Counted from the first letter of the stretch, positions 1 to 8,587 are shown. The stretch: DNA of 47,874 bases from Streptomyces sp. YIM 130001 (GCF_003574445.1 NZ_KZ984579.1:1-47874); one strand, 5' to 3'. Notes: generated by a model from the letters alone, not told the origin. Translations and numbers: made by a program.

Positions 1-115
1 GTCGCTTCTGGAGCGTCTTGATCTGCTGCGCGAGTTCCTTGCACTGGGCGATCGCGGAGTCCGCGCGCTGCTCGGCGCGCTCCAGGCGCTTCGCCTCGGC
101 CGGGGTCATGCTCAT
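1..115 (-). CDS. Partial gene, N-terminus only; possible antitoxin partner
   Basis: Only the first 38 codons lie in the window; the gene continues past base 1. It starts with ATG at 113-115, overlapping the TGA of the upstream gene (ATGA), so the two are translationally coupled. The visible residues begin MSMTPAEAKRLERAEQRADS and are rich in Glu, Ala, Lys and Gln, consistent with a helical or coiled-coil N-terminus. No domain is recognisable from so short a piece. Because the preceding gene looks RelE-like, an antitoxin or DNA-binding partner in toxin-first (HigBA-like) order is possible, but this is inference from position only. Confidence 0.6.
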   Translation of the reverse strand, partial: MSMTPAEAKRLERAEQRADSAIAQCKELAQQIKTLQKR

Positions 116-396
116 GCGCCGTCGCCGAGGAGGAATCCACCGCCGGTGACGATGATCTCCGCGATGACCAGCAGGTTGCGGTGGGTGCCGTAGCGGATCT
201 GCAGATCCTGCGAGACGAACGCGCGGCGGGCGCCCTGTCCCTCGTCGACGGTGCCGCGTGCCTCGGGGTCGCGGGCGAGCATGCCGATCGCCTGGTCGAC
301 GAGCGCGGCCTGGGCTTCGGTGAGGGCGCGGTACTCGTCTCGGGCCTGGACCGACAGCAGGGCTTCCAGGGCGGGTGAGGGTGCGGCAGCGTTCAT
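112..396 (-). CDS. Small RelE/ParE-like protein, candidate toxin
   Basis: The 94-residue product starting MNAAAPSP has a helical first half (ARDEYRALTEAQAALVDQAI) followed by a basic strand-like segment with RRAFVSQDLQIRYGTHRNLL and a hydrophobic end. This layout resembles RelE/ParE-type ribonuclease or gyrase toxins, which are usually 85-110 residues. Its ATGA overlap with the next gene fits a toxin-antitoxin operon. The frame stays open upstream to a GTG at 534 (140 residues), and the extra N-terminus also reads like protein, so the start is uncertain; neither start has a strong ribosome binding site. The toxin assignment is tentative. Confidence 0.45.
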   Translation of the reverse strand: MNAAAPSPALEALLSVQARDEYRALTEAQAALVDQAIGMLARDPEARGTVDEGQGARRAFVSQDLQIRYGTHRNLLVIAEIIVTGGGFLLGDGA

Positions 397-916
397 GGGG
401 TGCAGTCTCTCAGATGCCGCGAGGCTGGTGTCACGGTCGGCGATCGTCTTCACGTGGTACATGCCGGCCGGCTCGTACAGGCCACCGTGTTTCGCACGTA
501 CCCGCTCCGCGGCTTGCTCGGGGAGTGCGCCCACGACCAGTGGGGGAGGGTGGCGACCTGGGGTGGTGAGGGCCGGTACGGTGCGTGACGAGCAGGTATC
601 TGGTCACGCAGTTGCTGTTCATGGGATGCGGCCCTGGGTGAGCTGGTCGAGCTGGGGCCGCATGGACTGCAAGGCCTTGATGACAGCGGCCATACCGTCA
701 CGGTGAACCGGCACGTAGCGGTGACGTTGAACTCTCGGGCCGGGATAATGGCGTCGGCTCCACGCTGCTGCCTGCTCTGCGGGGTCTTGGCGCGTCACGC
801 GATCCAGTGGGGCTTGTACGAATCCGTCCCATTATTTACCGAAGGCGACGCTTTCGTCACTCTATGGCAATACAGATCGGTGCAGTGCGACACCTCAGGC
901 GCCGCGGCGGCGCTCT
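397..916. other. Region without a supportable gene
   Basis: About 520 bases lie between the RelE-like gene and the ku remnant. Several overlapping frames are open on both strands, as expected at this GC content, but none shows a recognisable domain with a good start. A 24-codon minus-strand frame at 619-693 overlaps further reading by ATGA and could be the debris of a longer gene. The stretch 800-900 is less GC-rich than its surroundings. I see degenerate sequence rather than a functional unit. Confidence 0.4.
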
Positions 917-1080
917 CTATTCTTCGCCGCGTGTCGTCTTCGCCCGTTTCACGGGATCCTGCGGCGTGGTCATCAGGGCGATCACCTGCCCGACGCCTCC
1001 TGGTACCGCGGCTTCGGGGGCTTCTGCCCTCCGCCTTCGCCGCGAGGATGTCCTCGCGGGCCTGCGTGTAGGCGCGACTG
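917..1080 (-). pseudogene. Decayed C-terminal fragment of a Ku gene
   Basis: Read on the minus strand from 1080, the sequence encodes YTQAREDILAAKAEG, nearly matching YTTAIEDVLAAKAEG in the intact Ku at 27982-28905. One frameshift later come the residues KPPKP, matching the Ku segment KKPPKP, and after a second shift GQVIALMTTPQDPVKRAK, corresponding to Ku GQVVDLMAALQDSVQKAK, ending ARGE/TRGE-like at a TAG (917-919). Two frameshifts and the lack of any upstream Ku core show that this is a remnant. It abuts the 3' end of the parB-like gene. Confidence 0.75.
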
Positions 1081-1081
1081 C

Positions 1082-2326
1082 TCACAGCTTGACGTCGTTG
1101 TTCTGCCCGTCTGCGAGCTCGTTCAAGAGGTCTGCCAGGTTCCCCTTCCGCCGCCCTTCGGCGTAGCGCGCGAGCGTCACGACGAGTTCGAGGAGATGTC
1201 GTTCTTCCAGGTTCCGGTCGAGGAGTTGCCCGATGGCCGCAGGGTCGTCGTACGGCAGTACGGAGGAGGTGCGGTCGCCGATGACATCCTCGTTCTCGTC
1301 ATGGGGACGCTGTGTGAATGGCTCCGTGTCGACAGGCCGGGCAGTGTCGGCCGCGGCATGGCCGGTGGCCACAGTGCCGGCGATGCGGACGAGGGCGTCG
1401 CCAATGTGGCTGCGGAGCGTCTCCGCGCGTTCGGCATCGTGGTCGGTCGCACGCTGCACGGCCTGTTTGGTGAGGCGGCGATTGATCGCCTGGAGGTCGC
1501 TGAACGCTGCTGCCATGCGGCGCAGGTCGCTGCCGGTGCTGTCGTGGTCCGGGGAACGCGGGGGCGGCGCGCCTGGTCCTGCCGTTGGCTCTCCAATTGG
1601 AGAGCTGGCCGTGCTTGAGCTGCTGGAGGGCTGTGAGGTGGCCGTGGCCGGGTGCTCGGGCGCCGCTTGCTTGTTCTCCGGAGTCTTGTCTTCGGGAGCG
1701 GCTGCCTCGTCGTGGGGGCCGGTCAGGATTTCTTTGACGAGGCTCTGGATATCGGCAGGTTGGGTGGGCTGGGGGAGGGCAGGGAGTTGCCGGACGACGT
1801 GGTGGAGGATCTTCGCGGTCACTTTGCCGGTGCGTGCGACCGTGTCGTAAACGGCGACTGCGGCCTGTTCCCCGAGTTCGGTCAGCTCGCGGACCTGTGA
1901 CTCGCGTGGCCGCCACCCGAGTTGGGACAGGGACTCGCCGATGGGCCACGCCTTGATGAGGCGGTGCATGTTCGGCTCGGAGATCTCCCAGTTCGTCCAG
2001 ACGAAGTCGGCGAAGCTGGTGAACCCTTCGTTGCGGTGGAGGTTGCCGCGTGCCATCGTCTCGAGGCTCTTGCCGGCGACCCAGAAGGCGTTCTGCAGGT
2101 TGTTCATGCCTGCTTTGCAGGCGGTGAGGGCTTCCTGCTCATGCGGAGCGAGGGCTCCGTCCCCGGAGGGCGATTGCGGAGCGGGGATTGATTCCAGGGT
2201 CGTGCCGACGGGTGCCTGTACGACGACGGAGGCCTTTTGTCGGACGGCGGGGATGCCACCGCCGAGCAGGCCGGTGCCGGCTGGCAGCAGCTGTCCCGTA
2301 TCGGTGTCGTCGTCGAAGCCGGTCAT
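1082..2326 (-). CDS. ParB-like plasmid partition DNA-binding protein
   Basis: The 414-residue protein directly follows parA with an ATGA overlap, the normal place for the centromere-binding partner. Residues about 60-190 form an alpha-helical block with a plausible helix-turn-helix region (ISEPNMHRLIKAW through TGKVTAKILHHVVRQ). A Ser/Pro/Ala-rich linker (about 200-260) leads to a second helical, charged region and a leucine-rich C-terminus that could dimerise. It lacks the classical ParB/Spo0J N-terminal motif, so it is probably an actinobacterial analogue rather than a canonical ParB. One copy of the candidate parS palindrome lies inside its own coding sequence at 1589-1604, which is unusual. 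The role is inferred from context. Confidence 0.65.
   Translation of the reverse strand: MTGFDDDTDTGQLLPAGTGLLGGGIPAVRQKASVVVQAPVGTTLESIPAPQSPSGDGALAPHEQEALTACKAGMNNLQNAFWVAGKSLETMARGNLHRNEGFTSFADFVWTNWEISEPNMHRLIKAWPIGESLSQLGWRPRESQVRELTELGEQAAVAVYDTVARTGKVTAKILHHVVRQLPALPQPTQPADIQSLVKEILTGPHDEAAAPEDKTPENKQAAPEHPATATSQPSSSSSTASSPIGEPTAGPGAPPPRSPDHDSTGSDLRRMAAAFSDLQAINRRLTKQAVQRATDHDAERAETLRSHIGDALVRIAGTVATGHAAADTARPVDTEPFTQRPHDENEDVIGDRTSSVLPYDDPAAIGQLLDRNLEERHLLELVVTLARYAEGRRKGNLADLLNELADGQNNDVKL
1589..1604. repeat. Candidate parS site, copy 1 (inside parB-like gene)
   Basis: This is the perfect 16-bp palindrome CTCTCCAATTGGAGAG. The same sequence occurs at 3288-3303 and 3373-3388 upstream of parA and was not noticed elsewhere in the window. 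An AT-rich CAATTG core is conspicuous in this GC-rich sequence. Here it is read as codons within the Ser/Pro-rich linker of the parB-like protein. A binding or spreading site for the partition protein is inferred. Confidence 0.7.
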
Positions 2327-3255
2327 GGAGCTGCCCTTTCGCAGGAGTTGAGGATCTCGAGGTTGAGGCGCCGCATGTCGGCAGCCAGGGACACGATCGA
2401 TTCCGGGACGACGTCAGCGACGGTCGCCCGGCCGGCGGCGACGTCGTAGCTCTTCGCGCTGGACGCGAGGAGCTCTTCGTACTCGGGGAACAGCAGGCCC
2501 TTCTTGCGGGCGTTGCGGGCCGGCTTCTCTCGGTAGCCGACGACCGTCGACAGGATCGGTGTCGACTGCCCGAGCTCCCGGCGTATGTCCTCGTGGACTT
2601 CCGTGTGCATCGACGTGGCGGTGGGGTGCGAGGCGTACAGGAACGCTCCCGCCACCCGCAGTTGTGGGTTCACCTGCCGGCGCACGGCCTTGTAGTTGCG
2701 AGAGATCCGCCGGATGCCCTTGATCGACGATTCGTCGGAGCGGGTCGGCACCACGAGGTGACGAGAAGCGCCGAGGGCCAGTTGCTCCAGGGAGTCGTTC
2801 TCTGGTGCGCTGTCGATGACGATCCGGTCGTACCACGGCGCCAGCGGGGCCAGTGCGTGTGCCAACGACAGCACCACGGACGTGCCTTCGGTCATGATGC
2901 GGTGCATGAGTAGGGGGACGAGCTCGCCCACTGCCTCGCCGCCTGGCACCACGTCGAGGTTCGGACGTACTTCGCGGATGGGCGCCAAGGGGAGGCGTTC
3001 GCTGATGGACCGGTACAGGCCGCGGCCGTCGAGGACACTCGGGCCCTCCGGGTGAAGCCCCCGGTCGAACTCCGTGATCCCGAGGTCGTCGTCATCCTGG
3101 CTCGTGACGCACACGAACAGGGTGCGCATCCCGTCGGCCGCACAGTGGCCAGCAAGGTGCGCGCCGATCGTGCTTTTACCGACCCCGCCCTTCCCCGTGC
3201 CGACCATGATGCAGTTCTGCGGTGGCTCACTGGGCTCCACGGCGTCACTCAGCAC
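2323..3255 (-). CDS. parA: ParA-family partition ATPase
   Basis: The 310-residue product has the deviant Walker A of ParA/MinD proteins, GKGGVGKST, at residues 21-29, and a Walker B-like segment YDRIVIDSAPEND. These proteins form ATP-dependent dynamic patterns on the nucleoid that position plasmids bound through a partner protein at a centromere. The gene begins with GTG at 3253-3255 behind a strong GGAGGGG ribosome binding site, and its stop overlaps the parB-like start. Two palindromes lie 33 and 118 bases upstream, placed to act both as centromere and as autoregulatory operator. Chromosomal ParA is unlikely because no oriC genes are near. Confidence 0.88.
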   Translation of the reverse strand: MLSDAVEPSEPPQNCIMVGTGKGGVGKSTIGAHLAGHCAADGMRTLFVCVTSQDDDDLGITEFDRGLHPEGPSVLDGRGLYRSISERLPLAPIREVRPNLDVVPGGEAVGELVPLLMHRIMTEGTSVVLSLAHALAPLAPWYDRIVIDSAPENDSLEQLALGASRHLVVPTRSDESSIKGIRRISRNYKAVRRQVNPQLRVAGAFLYASHPTATSMHTEVHEDIRRELGQSTPILSTVVGYREKPARNARKKGLLFPEYEELLASSAKSYDVAAGRATVADVVPESIVSLAADMRRLNLEILNSCERAAP

Positions 3256-3287
3256 CGGCCCCTCCTTCCGGTCTACTCAACTCTTCA

Positions 3288-3303
3288 CTCTCCAATTGGA
3301 GAG
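3288..3303. repeat. Candidate parS site, copy 2
   Basis: A perfect copy of the palindrome CTCTCCAATTGGAGAG, 33 bases upstream of the parA GTG. Its position, just before the ribosome binding site, would let bound partition protein repress parAB as well as mark the centromere. Confidence 0.75.
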
Positions 3304-3372
3304 GTTGGGAGCGAGCTTCATCTCTGCGGAATCCTGGCATACGCCCATACCTGCACGAACGGTCAGTCTGGG

Positions 3373-3388
3373 CTCTCCAATTGGAGAG
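3373..3388. repeat. Candidate parS site, copy 3
   Basis: A third perfect copy of the palindrome, 85 bases from copy 2. It is flanked by G on the left and C on the right, extending the dyad to 18 bases (GCTCTCC...GGAGAGC). Copy 1 shares this flanking pair. Confidence 0.75.
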
Positions 3389-3593
3389 CCCGAACCGACG
3401 CGGCCGAGGGCCAGGGCGAGCGCAAACTCCCTCCAAGAGGCGGCGCCCAGTGGGCGGGGCCGGCGTTACCGGAATCCGGACCGGACAACCACCGCCAGCC
3501 GCTGACCCGCCATCGAATCTGCTGACCCACTTGCTGACCCAGAGCCCGAAACCACGGGCCAGGCCGAGCGGACTGCCGTTGGTGTCGCTCGGG

Positions 3594-6500
3594 TCAGCGG
3601 CGCGCAGCCTCCAACAGCCGGAGGGTCTCTTCGGTCTCCGCGTCCATGGAGGCGCCGAGGTCCAGGAGGAGCGCCTCGAGGTCACGGATGGCCTGCTCCA
3701 GCTCCTCCTCGGCTCCGAGGAGGGACAGCGCTCGCAGCCGGATCCGCCAGAGACTTTCCACCTCACGTGCGGCCTCCAAGCCGCGCGTTGCCGCCCACAA
3801 CGCTCCCCTGGGGTCCCGGTCGGCCAGGCGCCGATCGCCGAGTGCGGTCGCGGCGTCCACGATCTTCTCGATCATGTCCTGAGTGAGGTGCTCTGCCCAC
3901 ACGTAGCGACGGGGCGGGACCCCGGCGAACGGGCGGCCGCGTACCAGCTCCAGCGCCTGTCGCAGTAGCCGTTCCACCGGCGCGTCCGGCGCTTCGGCCT
4001 CGGACCGTAGGCGCTGGAACTCGTGCCAGTCGCAGTCGACACCGGCGAAGCGCAGCCGCTTGTCCGGCTGGCTGCTGATGTGGGGGAGATAGTGGGCGCC
4101 GTCGGGCCGGGTGCCGAGCCAGCGCCGCACGTCGGCGACCCGGGTATTGCGGGTGTCCCGCTGGACGCGGCCGCCCGGAGCGAGGACCTCGTCGATCTGG
4201 TGCCGGTCGGCACCCGGGTGGAGAGCGAGCCACGCGGCCAACTCCAGTGCCGTGCCGTGCCGGTTGGAGGCGATGGTTCCCTCGGCGCCGTCGAGATCGA
4301 CGGGCCCCAGCAGCAGCACCATTGGTGCGGGCGCCGTCTCGTCTCGGTCTGGTTCGGGCCTGCCATCGGTGGCGTCGTGTCCGGCCAGTAGTCCGTCCAC
4401 CGGTGTCTCGTGTGGTGTTTCGTCTGCGTCGGGCTCGGGGACCCGTGCGCTGACGCGCGGCGGGGTGACGAGTGCCGGCAGCACGGTGTCGGACGCTGAT
4501 GCCCCTGCCGGTCGGCGGCTGGCAGGTGGGGCGAGCGCACTGTCGGTAGGGCCCGGGGGAGTGGAGTCCGTTGCTTCCTCGAGGAGCTTGCCCGCTGAGT
4601 CATCGGCAACAGGCTCGTCGGTCGGCTCGCTGTATGGGGCGAGGGGAGCGGACGCGTGGTCTTCACCGTCCGGCACTTCGACCAGGTCGTCGTCGAGGTC
4701 GACGAGTTCAGCCAGAATACTCGGGGGCCGAGGCTCCTCCTTCGGCGCCGGCACGAATGCCACCGACTCCGCCCCACTCTCCTCTGCGTCCTCGGGCAAC
4801 GCCGTGTCCTCGCGATCGACCGGCGGTCCGAACCGCTTGTCATCCGGGAACGCAGGCCCCGTCACCGTGAAGACCGGGCGTTCAGGCGGCGTCGGCGAGG
4901 CTGCGGCGGGAACGTCGGTGGGGGAGTCGGCAGTGAGGGCAAGTTCCATCACGTCCGCGTAGTCGTCGTCCGAGCAGGCGGCCAGGTGGCAGGTCAGCGT
5001 CGTAGCCGGCACGGTCACGGACGGGGAGTCGGTGTCGACCTCCCACACGCCTGCCCCGTCACCCGCGAGCGGTCCCATGCCGCTGGTGACGATCGCGACC
5101 GCCGAGCGCGGTGTCGCGCCGAGCAGGTCGAGTAGACGCGTCGAAGCCTCGGGGTCCGCACATCCGTCGAGGTCAGCGAGGACCACCATCGGCCACAGTT
5201 CACCGACTTCGTCGTCGGGCCGGGCCGCCGCCAGCCCGTCGGGCCCGAGAGCCGCCAACACTTGCTGCTGCTCGTCGTGGTGAGCGGCCACTGCCTGCAC
5301 CGCGTCGCCCAGCGAACTGTGCAGAGCCACCCGGTCCGGGGCCAGGATCGTCATGCCTGGCGCGGTGTCATCGCCGGCGACCAGCACGTCCATCTCACCG
5401 GCGAGCGGCGACAGCGTCAGCGCGATGCCGAGCGTGCGCAGGACCTGCTCACGCAGGCTGCCGGTGAGGTGGATCGCCCCGACTTGCTCGAGGTCGACCA
5501 GGACGATGCCGCCGTCGCCGTCCTCGCCCAGCGCGACGAGGGCCGGGAACGGCGGGTCAACGTCCCGTAGTTGGGCCTCGTCCAGCAGTTCGGTGCCGTC
5601 GGCTGGGCACCACCACACCTGATGCTGCTCCGGCTCGGCGGTGAACGGCGCTACCGGCGGCAGCGGTTCGGTGAGGTGGAGGCGGGCACCTTCGGCGCCG
5701 AGCTGCACGGCCGCCAGCTCCGGGAGCGGCCGCGCGTCCTCGGCGAGCTGCAGGGCAGCCGTGCGCAGAGCAGCGTCCAGGTGCTCGAGCTCGGCGTGAG
5801 CATCGATGCTGCGCAGCGCGCGTTCGGTGTGGGCGGTACGGCCTGTCGGCATGGGGATGGAGCGGCCAGGGCGGCGGCGCCGCTGCTGCATGATGCGGCG
5901 GCGGGCCAGCATCAGGACGATCGCCCCGGCGAGCACGCCGGCGCCGGCGAGGGCGACGATCCCGGTCGTTGATGAATCCTCGGTCTCGGAAGCGGTGTTG
6001 GCGGTGCGGGGGTCGCTGTCCGACTTCTCGGTGCGCGGTGGAGCCGATGCATCCGGGGACTGCGATCCCTCCGGCGGCGCGGTGGCGGGCGGAGAGCTAG
6101 CTTCGGGCGTCGCCTCCGCTCGCGGAGGCGACGCATTCTCGGCCGGTGGAGCATCCTCCTCTTCCTCAGGCTCCCCTTCCTCGGCGGCGCTGTCCTTGTC
6201 CTGCTCCCCGCTTTCGCCGCCGTCGGATGGCGGCGTCTCAGGGGCCTCGTCTGTGCCGTCGGTGCCGGAGGGGTCTTGGCGTTCGTCAGCGGGGGCGTCC
6301 GGGCTGTGCTCGTCGCCGCCGGCGGGTGTGGGGACGACGAGCTTCTCGCCGGGATAGATGAGATCGGGGTCTTCGACGACGTTCTTGTTGGCGTCGGCGA
6401 TGTCCATGTACCGGGTGGGATCGCCTATTTCGCGGTCGGTGATGTCCCACATCGTGTCGCCCGGCTTCACGACATACGTCTGGTCCGATTCCTGGCTGCT

Positions 6501-7265
6501 TGCTACGGGCGTCTCCTCGAGGAGCCGCGGGTCCTCGGCGTTCTGCGGGGCCGGCCCACTCTCATGTGCGGCGGCCGGAGTTTTCCCGCTGGTGCGGGCG
6601 TCCGCGGGCAGAGTGATGTGGGTCCCCTCGGGTAGGAACTGGTCGCCTGCGGCGAGTTGCGGGACGCCGGGGTTGAGCGCGGCGATGTCCTTCCACCGGG
6701 TGCCGTCACCGAGGTACTGCTCGGCGAGGTCCCAGGGCAGTTCCGAGGGGCCGGACACCGTGTGTGTCGGCAACTGCGCCGCTCGGCTGTGGCCCGCAGC
6801 AGCAGTGTCCTTGCCGGTCCCGGCAGCGTCGGAGGTGGCGGACTGGCCGACGGTCTGCTCGGCGGTGGCGGCGACGGCCGGTCCGGCGGTCGTGGCGGAC
6901 GCGGTCGCCGGCGCGAGGAGCACGATCCCGCCGATGAGGAACGAGGCGACGGACTGCATGCCGCCCAGCCCTTTGAGTCGGGGTGCGGAACGGCGGCGGA
7001 GCACGGCGACGAGTTCCACTAGCACGGAGAGCGCGAACGCTCCCCATGCCGCCCATCCGATGCACGTCAGGACGACGAGGAACAGCGATCCGTCGTCCTC
7101 CTTCAGTACCAGGTCCAGGCCGCCGGACAGTTCCGTCGGCTGATGGCCGACCGCCAGCAGCAGGTAGGGAACTCCGCCGACGAGCGCGGCCAGGACGGCG
7201 AGGCCCAGGAGTCCGCGCGCGAGGTTGCCCAGGGTGCGCAGCACGGTGGGGGAGTGTGGGGCCAT
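3594..7265 (-). CDS. Large membrane protein with two LysM domains and C-terminal BTAD-type regulatory domain
   Basis: The 1223-residue protein has N-terminal membrane segments (about 15-40, 60-85 and 105-125), two LysM peptidoglycan-binding repeats at about 168-220 and 263-312 (the second containing VVKPGDTMWDITDREIGDP), an acidic Pro/Glu-rich linker, another membrane helix near 435-455 followed by basic RRR residues, and a long cytoplasmic part. Residues about 985-1223 look like the winged-helix plus bacterial transcriptional activator domain (BTAD) of SARP-type regulators. It starts at ATG 7263-7265, four bases after the upstream TadG-like gene. Similar LysM/BTAD proteins accompany actinomycete Tad loci. 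A wall-sensing or assembly-coupled regulator is inferred; DNA binding is unproven. Confidence 0.8.
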   Translation of the reverse strand: MAPHSPTVLRTLGNLARGLLGLAVLAALVGGVPYLLLAVGHQPTELSGGLDLVLKEDDGSLFLVVLTCIGWAAWGAFALSVLVELVAVLRRRSAPRLKGLGGMQSVASFLIGGIVLLAPATASATTAGPAVAATAEQTVGQSATSDAAGTGKDTAAAGHSRAAQLPTHTVSGPSELPWDLAEQYLGDGTRWKDIAALNPGVPQLAAGDQFLPEGTHITLPADARTSGKTPAAAHESGPAPQNAEDPRLLEETPVASSQESDQTYVVKPGDTMWDITDREIGDPTRYMDIADANKNVVEDPDLIYPGEKLVVPTPAGGDEHSPDAPADERQDPSGTDGTDEAPETPPSDGGESGEQDKDSAAEEGEPEEEEDAPPAENASPPRAEATPEASSPPATAPPEGSQSPDASAPPRTEKSDSDPRTANTASETEDSSTTGIVALAGAGVLAGAIVLMLARRRIMQQRRRRPGRSIPMPTGRTAHTERALRSIDAHAELEHLDAALRTAALQLAEDARPLPELAAVQLGAEGARLHLTEPLPPVAPFTAEPEQHQVWWCPADGTELLDEAQLRDVDPPFPALVALGEDGDGGIVLVDLEQVGAIHLTGSLREQVLRTLGIALTLSPLAGEMDVLVAGDDTAPGMTILAPDRVALHSSLGDAVQAVAAHHDEQQQVLAALGPDGLAAARPDDEVGELWPMVVLADLDGCADPEASTRLLDLLGATPRSAVAIVTSGMGPLAGDGAGVWEVDTDSPSVTVPATTLTCHLAACSDDDYADVMELALTADSPTDVPAAASPTPPERPVFTVTGPAFPDDKRFGPPVDREDTALPEDAEESGAESVAFVPAPKEEPRPPSILAELVDLDDDLVEVPDGEDHASAPLAPYSEPTDEPVADDSAGKLLEEATDSTPPGPTDSALAPPASRRPAGASASDTVLPALVTPPRVSARVPEPDADETPHETPVDGLLAGHDATDGRPEPDRDETAPAPMVLLLGPVDLDGAEGTIASNRHGTALELAAWLALHPGADRHQIDEVLAPGGRVQRDTRNTRVADVRRWLGTRPDGAHYLPHISSQPDKRLRFAGVDCDWHEFQRLRSEAEAPDAPVERLLRQALELVRGRPFAGVPPRRYVWAEHLTQDMIEKIVDAATALGDRRLADRDPRGALWAATRGLEAAREVESLWRIRLRALSLLGAEEELEQAIRDLEALLLDLGASMDAETEETLRLLEAARR

Positions 7266-7269
7266 GGGG

Positions 7270-7722
7270 TCAGCCTCCGGCTTCGGTCTGCAGGGTGGCC
7301 GTGGCGGTGCCGGTCACGGTGATGGTGGCCTTGCCGACGAATTGGGCGAAGGAGGTGTCGTAGGTGTCGGTCACGGTGACGGTGAGGCTCTGCCCGCCGT
7401 CGGTGATCTCCGCGTCGCCCTGGACGCCGGCGTTGGCGAGGTAGTCCTGGGCGGCGCCGACGGCGGCGTCCGGGTCGATGGTGATGGCGGTGCCTTCGAC
7501 GGCCTGGCCGGGGTCGATCTGCTGGCCGGCGGTGCGGGCGGCTTCCTGCGCGAGAGAGGTGGCCCGGTTCGCGGTGTTCAATGTCCCGCCGCCGTCGACG
7601 AGGAGGCCCATCACCATCAGGATCGCGACGGACGACAGGGCGAAGAACGTGGACATGGACCCGCGATCCGCCGACAGTTGTGCCCGGAGCCAGGCTTCCG
7701 CCCGATGTGTCCTGGTGATCAC
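7270..7722 (-). CDS. TadE/TadG-like pseudopilin, 150 residues
   Basis: The product starts with GTG at 7720-7722 (MITRTHRAEAW), overlapping the upstream stop. A single hydrophobic segment near residues 24-45 follows DRGSMSTFFALSS, as in TadE/TadG proteins, and the rest is a predicted extracellular beta-rich domain. GGTLNTANRATSLAQEAART resembles the helical region after the transmembrane segment in TadG-like proteins. Minor pseudopilins of this type are thought to act in Flp pilus assembly or secretion. It is the last of three consecutive TadE/G-like genes and precedes the LysM-BTAD gene. Confidence 0.75.
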   Translation of the reverse strand: MITRTHRAEAWLRAQLSADRGSMSTFFALSSVAILMVMGLLVDGGGTLNTANRATSLAQEAARTAGQQIDPGQAVEGTAITIDPDAAVGAAQDYLANAGVQGDAEITDGGQSLTVTVTDTYDTSFAQFVGKATITVTGTATATLQTEAGG

Positions 7723-8168
7723 CCGCGCCCCCGGTAGGTGTCGATCGGGCTCGTCCACGACGCGGTGAGCGTCTTGGCGCCCGGCAGCCCCGGCAGGCCG
7801 ATATCGGTCAGGTCCGCGGTGCAGTCGATCGTGGCTTCGACGTTGGCGTCCACGCCGAGGTCGAGCGCATAGCCGGAGGTGTCGACGACGACGCTGGAGG
7901 TCTGGCAGGTGATGCCTTCGCCCTCGAGACTGCGGTCCGCCGCCGCTTGGGCCTCGGCTTCCGCGGCGCCGGCGTCGCGTTCCAGGGAGGCCGCTCGGGC
8001 GGCGGCGCGCGCGGCCGCGTCGACGGCGCCCTCGGCGTCGGTGACCCGCCCGAAAGCGATCATGAGGAGCAGCAGGGCGATCATGACGGGAGCGAGGACG
8101 GCCGTCTCCACCGCGTAGGAGCCGCGGTCCGCGTGAAGCGCGGCGGTGCGCCGCCGGAAGACGTTCAC
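7719..8168 (-). CDS. TadE-like pseudopilin, 149 residues
   Basis: A GTG start at 8166-8168 overlaps the stop of the upstream pseudopilin gene. The motif DRGSYAVETAVLAPVMIALL, around residues 14-33, carries the conserved Glu at the start of the membrane helix typical of TadE, followed by an alanine-rich helix and a two-cysteine domain (CQTSS and DCTAD) that might form a disulphide. It sits between two other TadE/G-like genes and overlaps both, implying stoichiometric co-expression. Function as a minor pilin is inferred from family and context. Confidence 0.8.
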   Translation of the reverse strand: MNVFRRRTAALHADRGSYAVETAVLAPVMIALLLLMIAFGRVTDAEGAVDAAARAAARAASLERDAGAAEAEAQAAADRSLEGEGITCQTSSVVVDTSGYALDLGVDANVEATIDCTADLTDIGLPGLPGAKTLTASWTSPIDTYRGRG

Positions 8169-8587
8169 GGGGCGGTCCAGCGTTCGACGGGACCGTCGGC
8201 GTGCTGGACCACATCGAGGGTCAGTCCGGGCACCAGGGTGGCGACGCTCCCGCGCACGGTGATGCGGACCTCCTGCGCCGTACTCCCCTCGGGAGACACG
8301 TTCGCGCCCCGCACACTGCCGCCGAAGCGGTCCAGGAACGTCTGCGCCTGAGCGACGCCGTCACCCGGACCGGAGCCGAACTGCCGTCCATTCTCGACGC
8401 CTTGACGGGCGGCGGACTGGGCGACCTTACGCGCGTGGAAATACAGGCCGACCTGGACCGTGGTGAGGATCAGGGCGAGGACGACGACGGCCAGCACCGC
8501 GAACTCGACACTCCCGAACCCCCGGTCCGAACACCGCGACCTGCGGTGCAGCCACACGGCGCGTCTCCGCCACGGTTGCAGCCCCAC
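8165..8587 (-). CDS. TadE-like pseudopilin, 140 residues
   Basis: The protein has a basic N-terminus (RRRAVWLHRRSR), then DRGFGSVEFAVLAVVVLALI, the classical TadE entry motif with Glu in the first turn of the membrane helix, and a short extracellular domain. It starts with GTG at 8585-8587 behind a purine-rich GGAGAGGGGGG ribosome binding site. It lies 42 bases downstream of the Flp-type pilin and is coupled to the next pseudopilin gene. Confidence 0.82.
   Translation of the reverse strand: MGLQPWRRRAVWLHRRSRCSDRGFGSVEFAVLAVVVLALILTTVQVGLYFHARKVAQSAARQGVENGRQFGSGPGDGVAQAQTFLDRFGGSVRGANVSPEGSTAQEVRITVRGSVATLVPGLTLDVVQHADGPVERWTAP

Larger units (their letters stand above)
3256..3593. promoter_or_regulatory. 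parA upstream region with candidate centromere
   Basis: This 338-base gap separates parA from the end of the LysM-BTAD gene, both on the minus strand. It holds two copies of the 16-bp palindrome, spaced 85 bases start to start (about eight helical turns), close to the parA start. The parA promoter must lie here. The rest (about 3390-3593) shows no convincing gene; it probably contains the end of the pilus-locus transcript. Confidence 0.6.
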
